DNA of 13,923 bases from a bacterium (GTDB lineage Bacteria; Armatimonadota; HRBIN16), in contig JANWXG010000047.1 in assembly GCA_025057335.1 (NCBI GenBank), positions 1 to 13,923 on the forward strand, given 5' to 3'. Under the pieces are notes generated by a model that saw nothing but the letters and a program-made list of their open reading frames with translations, searched no databases and was not told where the DNA came from. Made by a program: the position numbers and the translations under genes. Shown one piece after another: positions 1-6,212 of this stretch (within the stretch, counting starts at the first letter, position 1; every line of letters starts with the position of its first letter).

Positions 1-527
1 GTCTTGGCTGCCAACCCCGAGGTGCCCGTCACGTTAAGGTGACCTGCCTCAGGACCGAGTAGGAAGCGGCTATCCAGCGTGATAGGAGAAAGCGCTTCGC
101 CGTTGCGGTACACGCCGATAGGGATGGCGCGCGAGGCGAAGGCATCCATGCGCAGAGCCGTGCGTACGTCCTGCGCGTCTGCCAGGTACACGGGTGCGAT
201 GGGAGCGGGTTGCACAGGTTCCTCTGGCATCTGGCGTAATACGGAAGCCACATACAGGCGCATCTCTGGACGCAACGTAGGCATCTCGCTCTCCGCGACG
301 CCGTCCGAGCCGATGAAGTCGTAGATGGGTGTTTCGAGGTCGTTGTAGCCGAAGCCTTCGGTGACTACGCCCCACACGGTGCGCCCTTCACTGCGCACCA
401 CCACGATCGTGCCGATGCCCACTGGCGTATCGGGCGTGCACCAGAAGTTGAAGGTGAAGGCAGTGTTGGGCTTGCGCTCCGTACCGACAACGCGCCCAAT
501 GGGTTTGTTATACGCTGGCGTTGACAT
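1..527 (-). CDS. HerA-like (DUF87-type) P-loop ATPase, N-terminal part, truncated by window edge
   Basis: An open frame runs from ATG at 527 to the left edge with no stop, so about 175 residues of a longer protein are visible. A GAGGTG Shine-Dalgarno lies about 5 bases before the ATG, which supports this start. The N-terminal part (residues about 8-60: GRVVGTE, VGIGTIVVV, VWGVV) looks like the beta-barrel domain that precedes HerA/FtsK-type ATPase domains. The visible sequence ends in HLNVTGTSGLAAKT, which I read as the Walker A loop. HerA-type proteins are hexameric DNA-dependent translocases, but many relatives of this variant are simply annotated as ATP-binding proteins of unknown role. 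The loop is odd: it has Ala, not Gly, just before the Lys. The gene lies 88 bases after folK and is probably the last visible member of that minus-strand operon. The class is fairly likely; the biological role is unknown. Confidence 0.65.
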   Translation of the reverse strand, partial: MSTPAYNKPIGRVVGTERKPNTAFTFNFWCTPDTPVGIGTIVVVRSEGRTVWGVVTEGFGYNDLETPIYDFIGSDGVAESEMPTLRPEMRLYVASVLRQMPEEPVQPAPIAPVYLADAQDVRTALRMDAFASRAIPIGVYRNGEALSPITLDSRFLLGPEAGHLNVTGTSGLAAK

Positions 528-615
528 GGCGGCACCTCGCTTCGCACGCTATGGTGATGTAGAAATTTCTCTATGGTTCTGCAATCTCCTGCTTCCGATG
601 ACAAGGTTCTGGAGG

Positions 616-1143
616 TCAAGGCTCTCGCCACGCTGTTTCCTCGTCCGTCCACAGGGCTCCGAGCTTCCACACTTTCTGCCTCTGCACCGCTGGCTGGTTC
701 GCCAGGTCCTGTATCGGCGTGCCGTCGGGCAAGGTGAGGTCGGGAGCGATTTCCAACAAGGGCACTAGCACGAACGCCCGTTCGTGCATACGAGGATGCG
801 GGAGGGTGAGGTGTTCTGTCTGCATCTGTACTCCTTCGTATAGCACGATATCGATGTCAATCGTGCGCGGGTTTCCGTAGTGCGTGCGTACGCGCCCCCC
901 TGCCTGCTCTACCGCCATGACGTGCTCCAGTAGCGCTAGCGGTTCCAACGTTGTCCAGACCTGCACTACGGTATTCAAGTATAATGGCTGTGGTGTGTCG
1001 TAGCCCACTGGCTCGGTCTCGTACACGCTAGCGCAACGCTCCACCTGCACTTGCGGCGTGTGCAGCCGCTCTACCGCCTCGCGCAGATGGTGCAGACGGT
1101 CACCCTGGTTCGAACCTAGGCTCAACCACGCCCGAGCTCCCAT
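616..1143 (-). CDS. folK: 2-amino-4-hydroxy-6-hydroxymethyldihydropteridine pyrophosphokinase (HPPK)
   Basis: This 175-residue protein has the full HPPK signature, close to the usual length of about 160 residues. It opens with LSLGSNQGDR (7-16). It has the magnesium-binding stretch RTIDIDIVLY (93-102), whose D96 and D98 match the two metal-binding Asp of the family, and then HPRMHERAFVLVPL (116-129). HPPK transfers pyrophosphate from ATP to 6-hydroxymethyl-7,8-dihydropterin, the step before dihydropteroate synthase in cytosolic folate synthesis. No folP or folB is adjacent in this window, so the gene stands apart from a classical fol cluster. The ATG lies 11 bases downstream of the preceding zinc-ribbon gene's stop and has no strong Shine-Dalgarno, which suggests translational coupling to that gene. 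The C-terminal 20 residues are acidic and Trp-rich and lie outside the conserved fold. Confidence 0.96.
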   Translation of the reverse strand: MGARAWLSLGSNQGDRLHHLREAVERLHTPQVQVERCASVYETEPVGYDTPQPLYLNTVVQVWTTLEPLALLEHVMAVEQAGGRVRTHYGNPRTIDIDIVLYEGVQMQTEHLTLPHPRMHERAFVLVPLLEIAPDLTLPDGTPIQDLANQPAVQRQKVWKLGALWTDEETAWREP

Positions 1144-1154
1144 ACGGCGTCACT

Positions 1155-1655
1155 TCAGAAACCCGAGAAGGGGGGAATCCGCTTGCGCAACAGGCTGAAA
1201 AGCGAAGCTAACATGTTCGCGCGCTCCACCTGCTGTTGGCTCTGCATGGCGTATTGCGCAATCGCGAGGCGTTGTCGCTCCTCCTCGTCGGGTGTGCGAT
1301 GTCGGTGCATCTCTTCATGTATCCGGCGCAGCTCGCCGTCTTCCACCCAGATACCGTGACACTGGTTGCACCCGTCCAGTTCTACGGGAGAGTCGTACAG
1401 GTAGCGGTATGGGTGGAGGGGAATGGCGCAGCGGGGGCAGCGTCGCTCCAGTGTCTCCTGCGCGGAGTAGTACACATCGGGCACAGCGCGGTCTTCTAGA
1501 GACAGCAGGATGAGCGGGTCTACCTGCATCAGCGCACGCATCTCCCTCTCGTCAAACCAAACGCCTGCGCAGGCGGGACAAACGTCCACTAAGACTCCGT
1601 AATAGGTCTGCGTCTCCATCTCAATGCGGCAGTCGGGGCATAGTAATGCACTCAT
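1155..1655 (-). CDS. Tandem TFIIB-type zinc-ribbon protein (zf-TFIIB family)
   Basis: This 166-residue protein contains two zinc ribbons. The first has C6-x2-C9 and C26-x2-C29, and the second has C73-x2-C76 and C96-x2-C99. Each second knuckle runs into the characteristic G-[VI]-W-[FV]-[DE]-x-x-E-[ML] stretch (GVWFDEREM at 31-39, GIWVEDGEL at 101-109) of bacterial zf-TFIIB proteins. The C-terminal third (about 112-160) is charged and probably helical, with no membrane segment. The function of these small bacterial proteins is not established; zinc binding is the only safe statement, and involvement with nucleic acid or protein partners is conjecture. A GGAGG Shine-Dalgarno sits 6 bases before the ATG. 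The gene lies 42 bases after the pseudopilin gene and 11 before folK, consistent with one operon. Confidence 0.85.
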   Translation of the reverse strand: MSALLCPDCRIEMETQTYYGVLVDVCPACAGVWFDEREMRALMQVDPLILLSLEDRAVPDVYYSAQETLERRCPRCAIPLHPYRYLYDSPVELDGCNQCHGIWVEDGELRRIHEEMHRHRTPDEEERQRLAIAQYAMQSQQQVERANMLASLFSLLRKRIPPFSGF

Positions 1656-1672
1656 GACACGCCTCCACGCGA

Positions 1673-1696
1673 AGGGTATGCAGCCTATTGTACCCT
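1673..1696 (-). other. Small intercistronic hairpin
   Basis: The 6-bp inverted repeat AGGGTA/TACCCT with a 12-base loop sits directly after the stop codon of the upstream pseudopilin gene and before the zinc-ribbon gene's Shine-Dalgarno. It lacks a T-tract and is short, so it is not a convincing terminator. It could mark an mRNA processing or partial attenuation point between the pseudopilin and the downstream genes, or be chance. Confidence 0.2.
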
Positions 1697-1697
1697 A

Positions 1698-2468
1698 CTA
1701 CTCCCTCTGGCAGAACCAGCTGTATCGGCTCGACTCGGCATCGGAAATGGGTATCTTCCAGCAGAACACTTCGTCAGGCACACTCTGCGGGCAGTGGAAA
1801 ATCACGGGCGGCTTGGTGGCTTTCAGCCACTTCGCGTGACCGTCGAAAAACAGGAACACAGCCCCGCCGTTGTGCACGATAGACGGGCAATCCGCGTCGA
1901 CGGGGTGATACGCTCCATCGTTTAGCGTGATTTGCTCGTCAATGAGTAAGGCGAGCCGAGCGGGACGCTCGACCTCTGTTTCGGGGATGAACGCCAGCCC
2001 CGCGTTCATCGAGTAGCTCAGCAGCTTCTCTCGGCGCGGGTCGGATGGGCAAACGTACAGCCCCGCATTCCTGACGTAGGGGTAGAGCACGCCTCCGACG
2101 GGGCCCCTCACCGCCAACCAGTCGGGGTTAACAGGCGCAGTGGTCTCCTGTCCAACAGGTACCGCATAGATACATGGCACCCATTGCGCACCAGAGTTCC
2201 ACAGGAAGCCGCGCATCCACACGGGCCAGGCATCCCGAATCCAACCGCCCATGCAACTGCCGTCACCGTTGCCCGCGTTGCGCCCATCGTAATCCACCCG
2301 GTATGCCACCAGAGCCAGCCCCAACTGGCGTAAGTGCGAAAGACAGGTAGTTTGACGAGCCTTCTCGCGCGCCTGAGCGAACACGGGAAACAGGATGGCG
2401 GCAAGGACGGCGACGATGGCAATGACGACAAGCAGCTCGATTAGGGTGAAAGCCTTCAGACGAGACAT
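1698..2468 (-). CDS. Pseudopilin-like protein with prepilin N-terminus and H-X9-DG C-terminal motif
   Basis: I take the ATG at 2468, giving 256 residues, rather than the longer open frame from 2552. A GGGAGGAA Shine-Dalgarno sits 6 bases upstream of it and a good promoter lies further upstream. The N-terminus is a type IV prepilin-like signal, KA|FTLIELLVV, with E11 as residue 5 of the mature protein. It is followed by a 20-residue hydrophobic helix and the FPVFAQAREKAR stretch. The residue before the cleavage site is Ala instead of the usual Gly. H199 and D209-G210 form the H-X9-DG motif that defines a large family of such proteins in Planctomycetes and Armatimonadota. Six to eight Cys in the globular part could form disulfides. 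The protein is probably processed by a prepilin peptidase and displayed at the inner membrane or in a pilus or secretion pseudopilus. No secretion machinery is nearby, so the specific role is unknown. Confidence 0.88.
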   Translation of the reverse strand: MSRLKAFTLIELLVVIAIVAVLAAILFPVFAQAREKARQTTCLSHLRQLGLALVAYRVDYDGRNAGNGDGSCMGGWIRDAWPVWMRGFLWNSGAQWVPCIYAVPVGQETTAPVNPDWLAVRGPVGGVLYPYVRNAGLYVCPSDPRREKLLSYSMNAGLAFIPETEVERPARLALLIDEQITLNDGAYHPVDADCPSIVHNGGAVFLFFDGHAKWLKATKPPVIFHCPQSVPDEVFCWKIPISDAESSRYSWFCQRE

Positions 2469-2502
2469 GGCTGTTCCTCCCTCTTGAGGCAGTGACGAAT
2501 GT

Positions 2503-2531
2503 ATTATATCCGTTTTGCGCGCCAAAGTCAG
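2503..2531 (-). promoter_or_regulatory. Sigma70-type promoter for the minus-strand pseudopilin operon
   Basis: On the minus strand a perfect -10 box TATAAT (2508-2503) is preceded, with a 17-base spacer, by CTGACT (2531-2526), which matches TTGACA at four of six positions. The predicted transcript start is near 2496, leaving a leader of about 28 bases with the Shine-Dalgarno before the ATG at 2468. This geometry also argues against the longer reading frame starting at 2552, because that start would lie upstream of the promoter. Confidence 0.7.
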
Positions 2532-2584
2532 CCAGCTGGGGAGCTCCCTCAAGCGAAGCGGTAGCCTGACCTACAAACCATACG

Positions 2585-2601
2585 AGGCTCTACAGGAGCC
2601 T
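2585..2601. repeat. Short perfect inverted repeat (hairpin)
   Basis: AGGCTC and GAGCCT form a perfect 6-bp stem with the 5-base loop TACAG. It lies immediately beside the first copy of the GCCGAGCG/GAGCGTGAGCC repeat words, so it may be part of a dispersed repeat unit and not a terminator. No T-tract follows on either strand. Confidence 0.4.
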
Positions 2602-2606
2602 GTGCC

Positions 2607-2732
2607 TTGCCGAGCGTGAGCCCTTTTCGCTCCCTCGCAGGCGTTCGCCGAGGAGGAGCGCACTCCTTCACGTCCCCCCACACAGTTTCGCGATGGAGCG
2701 TGAGCCTCCAGAAGGCAGTGTCCTGCCGAGCG
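2607..2732. repeat. Two imperfect copies of a GC-rich intergenic repeat
   Basis: The 11-base word GAGCGTGAGCC occurs at 2612-2622 and again at 2696-2706, and TGCCGAGCG occurs at 2608-2616 and 2724-2732. The two words overlap in the first copy and are separated by about 17 bases in the second, so the copies are rearranged or diverged relative to each other. Neither word is explained by a coding region. They look like degenerate members of a dispersed intergenic repeat family, which can only be confirmed with the rest of the genome. Confidence 0.4.
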
Positions 2733-2845
2733 GCGAGATAGCCCCTTCCTCCTTTGAACACTTCTGCAGATTGGGCAAGACATGGCTGCCTACTGCCCTG
2801 CTCCCAACGAGACGCGTGGGAAGGACAGCACCGTGCGAGGAATTT

Positions 2846-2874
2846 TTAACACAGCCTTCATAAATCTGGATTAT
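2846..2874 (+). promoter_or_regulatory. Candidate sigma70-type promoter for the metallophosphoesterase
   Basis: TTAACA (2846-2851, five of six matches to the -35 consensus) is followed after 17 bases by GATTAT (2869-2874, four of six matches to -10). The block 2841-2880 is strikingly AT-rich against its surroundings. A start near 2881 would leave a leader of about 40 bases before the ATG at 2922. No operator or riboswitch is apparent. Confidence 0.5.
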
Positions 2875-2921
2875 TATTCTCGATAAGGGAGATGAGGTAA
2901 TACACGAGTACGGAGGGGAGG

Positions 2922-3872
2922 ATGAGTCGATTCACACGAAGGGAACTGGTTCGTGCTGTCGGAGCGGCGGCGTTAGGCGTGGCAGCATGGCTACATCTGC
3001 GCCCTCGGAGCGAGGCCCAGCGGGCGAAGCGTGCCCTGCGGATAGCGCACCTGACCGACATTCACGTTCAGCCAGAGGGCACAGCAACACAGGGCATGGT
3101 GAACTGCTTGAAGGCAGTGCATGAGATGTCCGACCGCCCCGACCTCATCTTGTTCGGTGGCGACAACGTGATGGATGTGTTCGCCCAAAACCGCGACCGT
3201 GCCAAGGTGCTCGCAGACCTTTGGCGAAAGATGGTACGGGAATATTGTGAAATACCCTTCCGTGTGTGCGTGGGCAACCACGACGTGTGGGGGTGGGACA
3301 AGGGCAAAAGCGGCTGCAGCGGCAATGAACCCGAATACGGCAAGAAGTGGGCTATCGATACCTTTGAGCTGCCCAACTCCTACTACGCCTTCGAGCAAGC
3401 GGGATGGAAATTCATCGTGCTGGACAGCACCTACCCGCACGGCAATGACTACAAAGGACGCCTGGACGATGAACAGTTCGGATGGCTACGCGAGGAGTTA
3501 AAGCGCACTCCGCGTGCGACCCCTATCTTCGTGCTATCGCACATTCCTATCCTCTCAGCCAGCGCCTTCCTGGACGGAGAGAACGAGAAAACAGGTGACT
3601 GGGTAGTGCCCGGAGCATGGATGCATATTGACGCACGCCGCATGGTGGAACTGTTCTACGAGCATCCGAACGTTAAACTGTGTGTCAGTGGGCACATCCA
3701 CCTGCTCGACAAGGTGGAATACAACGGGGTCACCTACATCTGCGACGGCGCAGTGAGCGGCGCGTGGTGGCGCGGGAACTACCATCAGACTCGTCCGGGA
3801 TGGGGCTTGATTGACCTCTACCCCGATGGCTCTTTCACACATGAGTATCGTTCGTTCGAATACCCGCGGTGA
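2922..3872 (+). CDS. Tat-exported calcineurin-like metallophosphoesterase
   Basis: This 316-residue protein starts with a twin-arginine signal (FTRRELV at residues 4-10, R6-R7) followed by an Ala-rich hydrophobic segment to about residue 26. It is therefore probably folded in the cytoplasm and exported by Tat. All metallophosphoesterase motifs are in order: D46-x-H48 (LTDIH), GGDN (79-82), GNHD (118-121), H207 (LSHIP) and GHIH (257-260). Together these bind a dinuclear metal centre that hydrolyses phosphomono- or diesters. The order resembles the CpdA/Icc-like group, but the substrate cannot be told from sequence. A Cys/Gly-rich insertion at about 122-142 follows GNHD and probably shapes the active-site entrance. 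GGAGG lies 5 bases before the ATG. A 172-base gap separates it from the next gene, so it may be transcribed alone from the promoter at 2846-2874. Confidence 0.9.
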   Translation: MSRFTRRELVRAVGAAALGVAAWLHLRPRSEAQRAKRALRIAHLTDIHVQPEGTATQGMVNCLKAVHEMSDRPDLILFGGDNVMDVFAQNRDRAKVLADLWRKMVREYCEIPFRVCVGNHDVWGWDKGKSGCSGNEPEYGKKWAIDTFELPNSYYAFEQAGWKFIVLDSTYPHGNDYKGRLDDEQFGWLREELKRTPRATPIFVLSHIPILSASAFLDGENEKTGDWVVPGAWMHIDARRMVELFYEHPNVKLCVSGHIHLLDKVEYNGVTYICDGAVSGAWWRGNYHQTRPGWGLIDLYPDGSFTHEYRSFEYPR

Positions 3873-4044
3873 AACAGAAGCCGTTGGGGAGTCCGTCCAG
3901 TCGTCAACCTCTCCGTTGAGCCAGCCCTAGGGGGAGGGAAATCTCCGCTGCGCCAAGAATCACGAGAGGCGTTCAGGAGCGCATAAGTAGCGCTTGCTCT
4001 TGGTGTAGGATTTCACACGACGAGCGTTCAAGGAGGCGGAGAGG

Positions 4045-5595
4045 ATGCGTATTCTCGTCCTGCTAGGGGTCATCCTACTGTGCTGCATCCGCGTTGAGGT
4101 AGAGGCGAAGATGGAGGCGACGGTGTCTTGGTGGGTAGTGCCAAGTGCCCAGAAGGTGTTCCGCGAGGAACAGCCACCTACGAACCCCGTCCGTGCAGTC
4201 TTCCTGTCTGCTGCGCGTGGCGAACGGGAAGCAGCGCAGTTAGTGTTGCGCCCAGAGAGGGAGACCCAGCTGGTGCGTGTTACCCTAGGCGACCTCACTA
4301 CTGCGCAAGGGGGACGCTTGCCTGCGGAGCAGGTCAGACTACATCGTGTTGCCTACGTTCACCTGCCTGCGCACGGTAAAGAGTTCCCCGACCCTTTACC
4401 CCCCTTGCAGACGCCCCTCGCCCTCAAGCCAGGAGAATGTCAGCCGCTGTGGATAAGCGTGGAAGTGCCTCGGGAGACACAGCCCGGCGTCTATCGTGGT
4501 CAGCTAGAGCTGGAGTTTAGCGGTTCCGAGCGCTACCTCGTGCCGATAGAGTTGCGTGTGTGGCGCTTTGAAATCCCGCTCACGCCTTCCATGCGCACCG
4601 CCTTCGGGTTGTGGGGCGACGGCATCGCTCGGCTTCACGGCGTTTCCTCCAATAGTCAGGCTCACCAGAAGTTGTTGGAGCGGTATTGGGAGCTGCTGGT
4701 GTCCCGTCGCGTCTCGCCTTTCTCTATCCCCGTGGATATCTTTTCTCCAGAAGCGGGCAAGTACCTAGGCGACCCCCGCTTGACTAGCTTCGTCATCCCT
4801 TATAGCGATGATGAGGCACAGTTGCGCCGCACTGTGGAGTACCTGCGTCAGGGAGGGTGGATACACAAGGGCTACTTCTACGTGGTGGACGAGCCCATCA
4901 CCCGCGAGCAGTACAACCGCTTGATAGAGGTGTGCAACCGGGTGAAGAAGATAGACCCCACCCTCAAAATCGTCTCGCCCTACTACCGCAAGCCCGACTT
5001 TGACGAGAATAAAACGCCTATCGACCTGCTCGCAGGACATATTAACATCTGGTGTCCTGTCACTAGCTTCTTCGATGCGGAGAGGCTTCGCGAGCGCCAG
5101 CAGCAGGGCGAAGAGGTATGGTGGTATGTCTGCTGCGGACCAGGCAAGCCCTACGCCAACTTCTTTGTAGACATGGACGGCGTAGCGCACCGCATCCTCT
5201 TCTGGCAGCAGAAGCTCTACGGGGTGCAAGGGTTGCTCTACTGGAACACCATCTGGTGGAATCCCACCAGCACGGCAGACCCCTGGCAGGATATCGCCAC
5301 TGTGAAAGAAATCAACCCGAACGTGTATGGCGATGGCTCACTGGTGTATCCAGGCAAGCGCGTCGGGGTATACGGTCCCGTCACGTCCATCCGACTGGAG
5401 CTGCTGTGCGATGGGGCGGAGGACTACGAGTACCTGACGCTGTATGAGAAGGCATTCGGAGAGTCGGCAACGCGCGAGGTCATCCGCGAGCTCACGCGCA
5501 GCCTGACAGAGTTCGAGAGCGACCCAGCGAAGCTGGAAGCGGTGCGAGAACGGGTGGGACGTGCCCTTGACGCCCGATACGCTCGCAAGCGATAA
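4045..5595 (+). CDS. Secreted DUF4091 / glycoside hydrolase 123-like protein
   Basis: This 516-residue protein begins with a Sec-type signal (MRILVLLGVILLCCIRVEVEA, residues 1-21) and so acts outside the cytoplasm. Residues about 50-175 look like a beta-sandwich domain, ending near VPIELRVWRFEIPLTPS. A barrel-like region from about 185 follows. It contains YFYVVDEP (277-284), whose D282-E283 sit where GH123 enzymes carry their adjacent catalytic Asp-Glu. The C-terminus has the typical DUF4091 block: GDGSLVYPG (429-437) and then PVTSIRLELLCDGAEDYEYL (445-464). GH123 founders act on beta-N-acetylgalactosaminides, but most DUF4091 proteins are uncharacterised, so the sugar is unknown. Trp and Tyr residues around 360-415 (VWWYVCCG, LLYWNTIWW) fit a carbohydrate-binding cleft. 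AAGGAGG lies 8 bases before the ATG. The next gene starts 38 bases downstream. Confidence 0.85.
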   Translation: MRILVLLGVILLCCIRVEVEAKMEATVSWWVVPSAQKVFREEQPPTNPVRAVFLSAARGEREAAQLVLRPERETQLVRVTLGDLTTAQGGRLPAEQVRLHRVAYVHLPAHGKEFPDPLPPLQTPLALKPGECQPLWISVEVPRETQPGVYRGQLELEFSGSERYLVPIELRVWRFEIPLTPSMRTAFGLWGDGIARLHGVSSNSQAHQKLLERYWELLVSRRVSPFSIPVDIFSPEAGKYLGDPRLTSFVIPYSDDEAQLRRTVEYLRQGGWIHKGYFYVVDEPITREQYNRLIEVCNRVKKIDPTLKIVSPYYRKPDFDENKTPIDLLAGHINIWCPVTSFFDAERLRERQQQGEEVWWYVCCGPGKPYANFFVDMDGVAHRILFWQQKLYGVQGLLYWNTIWWNPTSTADPWQDIATVKEINPNVYGDGSLVYPGKRVGVYGPVTSIRLELLCDGAEDYEYLTLYEKAFGESATREVIRELTRSLTEFESDPAKLEAVRERVGRALDARYARKR

Positions 5596-5633
5596 TATTC
5601 GAGCGAGAAGACATCGCCGCAGAAGAGGAGCGC

Positions 5634-6200
5634 ATGACGAAAGCACGGTTCCCTACCGTCGTTTGGCATGAGCGACAGGTAACGTTCCGCCCGCGCCGCA
5701 CCTGGAGGGGGGTTCAGCCCGTTTATGCGGTGTTGCTGTTCGCCTTCTTCGGCGACCGTGTGGTGCTTAGCGAGATAGAGGGACGCGGTTGGAGCATCCC
5801 AAGCGGTCACATCCAAGAAGGAGAGACGCCAGAGCAGGCGATGCACCGGGAGGCGCGGGAAGAGGCAGGCATCCTGCTGGGGCGGATGCAGCCGCTAGGC
5901 GTCTATGTGCTACAGGAGTCCGATGGCAGTCGCTGGTATGCGCCCGTGTTTCTCGGCGAGGTAGCGCACTTCACTACCATCCCCGACAGCAGCGAGTCGC
6001 ATGGTGTACTGCTCATCCCGCCTGAGGACGTGCAGGAGGTGTACCATTTCTGGGACCCGCTGGTCGCCGAGGTATTTCGATACGCGCTGGAGCAGTATCG
6101 TGAGCGATTTCGCCCTGGCGTGCCGCTGCGCGAGGTGTATGCGCAGTTTGCTCGCACGGAGCCTGCAACTGAACAAAAAAGCTCTTCAACCGCTGAGTAG
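5634..6200 (+). CDS. Nudix hydrolase
   Basis: This 188-residue cytosolic protein carries an intact Nudix box at 58-80 (GHIQEGETPEQ...REAREEAGI), matching G-x5-E-x7-R-E-x2-E-E-x-G. These enzymes hydrolyse nucleoside diphosphates linked to another moiety, using metal bound by the box Glu residues (E73, E76, E77). The fold starts near PVYAVLLFAF (29-38). The substrate cannot be assigned; candidates in the family include oxidised nucleotides, NDP-sugars and ADP-ribose. The C-terminal 40 residues (RYALEQYRERF...) form a helical extension not needed by the core fold. The gene has a GAGGAG Shine-Dalgarno and ends only 12 bases before the aminotransferase gene, so the two are surely co-transcribed. 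Confidence 0.92.
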   Translation: MTKARFPTVVWHERQVTFRPRRTWRGVQPVYAVLLFAFFGDRVVLSEIEGRGWSIPSGHIQEGETPEQAMHREAREEAGILLGRMQPLGVYVLQESDGSRWYAPVFLGEVAHFTTIPDSSESHGVLLIPPEDVQEVYHFWDPLVAEVFRYALEQYRERFRPGVPLREVYAQFARTEPATEQKSSSTAE

Positions 6201-6212
6201 GGAGGTCGAAGG

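Larger units (their letters stand above)
2532..2845. other. Gene-free divergent intergenic region with GC-rich repeats
   Basis: I see no convincing gene in this stretch. The open frames in it are Arg/Ser/Cys-rich and have no recognisable domain. It contains the repeats and hairpin listed separately (2585-2732) and lies between the promoter of the minus-strand operon and the candidate promoter of the metallophosphoesterase. A Gly/Ala/Pro/Glu-type translation on the minus strand resembles the dispersed GC-rich intergenic repeats common in Armatimonadota and Planctomycetes genomes. That comparison is from memory and was not tested. Confidence 0.5.

Noticed and set aside
561..570. Palindrome AGAAATTTCT upstream of the HerA-like gene, with the similar GAGAAATTCTC at 9134-9144
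   Set aside because: The similarity suggested a shared operator, but the words are short and AT-rich, differ in spacing and sit at different distances from genes; chance is adequate.
29..670. Several open frames of 70-135 codons on both strands at the left end
   Set aside because: They overlap the real, edge-truncated HerA-like frame (527 to 1, minus) or folK in other frames, have Arg/Ser/Cys-rich composition and show no domain.
2469..2552. Longer N-terminus for the first pseudopilin from a start at 2552
   Set aside because: It would place about 28 residues before the prepilin signal and lies upstream of the TATAAT promoter; the ATG at 2468 has a good ribosome site.
2549..2783. Two overlapping minus-strand frames of 70 codons in the divergent intergenic region
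   Set aside because: No ribosome site or recognisable domain; composition fits read-through of GC-rich repeats.
3904..3919. TCAAC/GTTGA hairpin after the metallophosphoesterase
   Set aside because: Only 5 bp with no T-tract; not distinguishable from chance. The remainder of 3873-4044 shows no gene or clear promoter.
4765..5229. A 154-codon antisense frame within the DUF4091 gene
   Set aside because: Antisense shadow of a well-supported gene, no ribosome site or domain.
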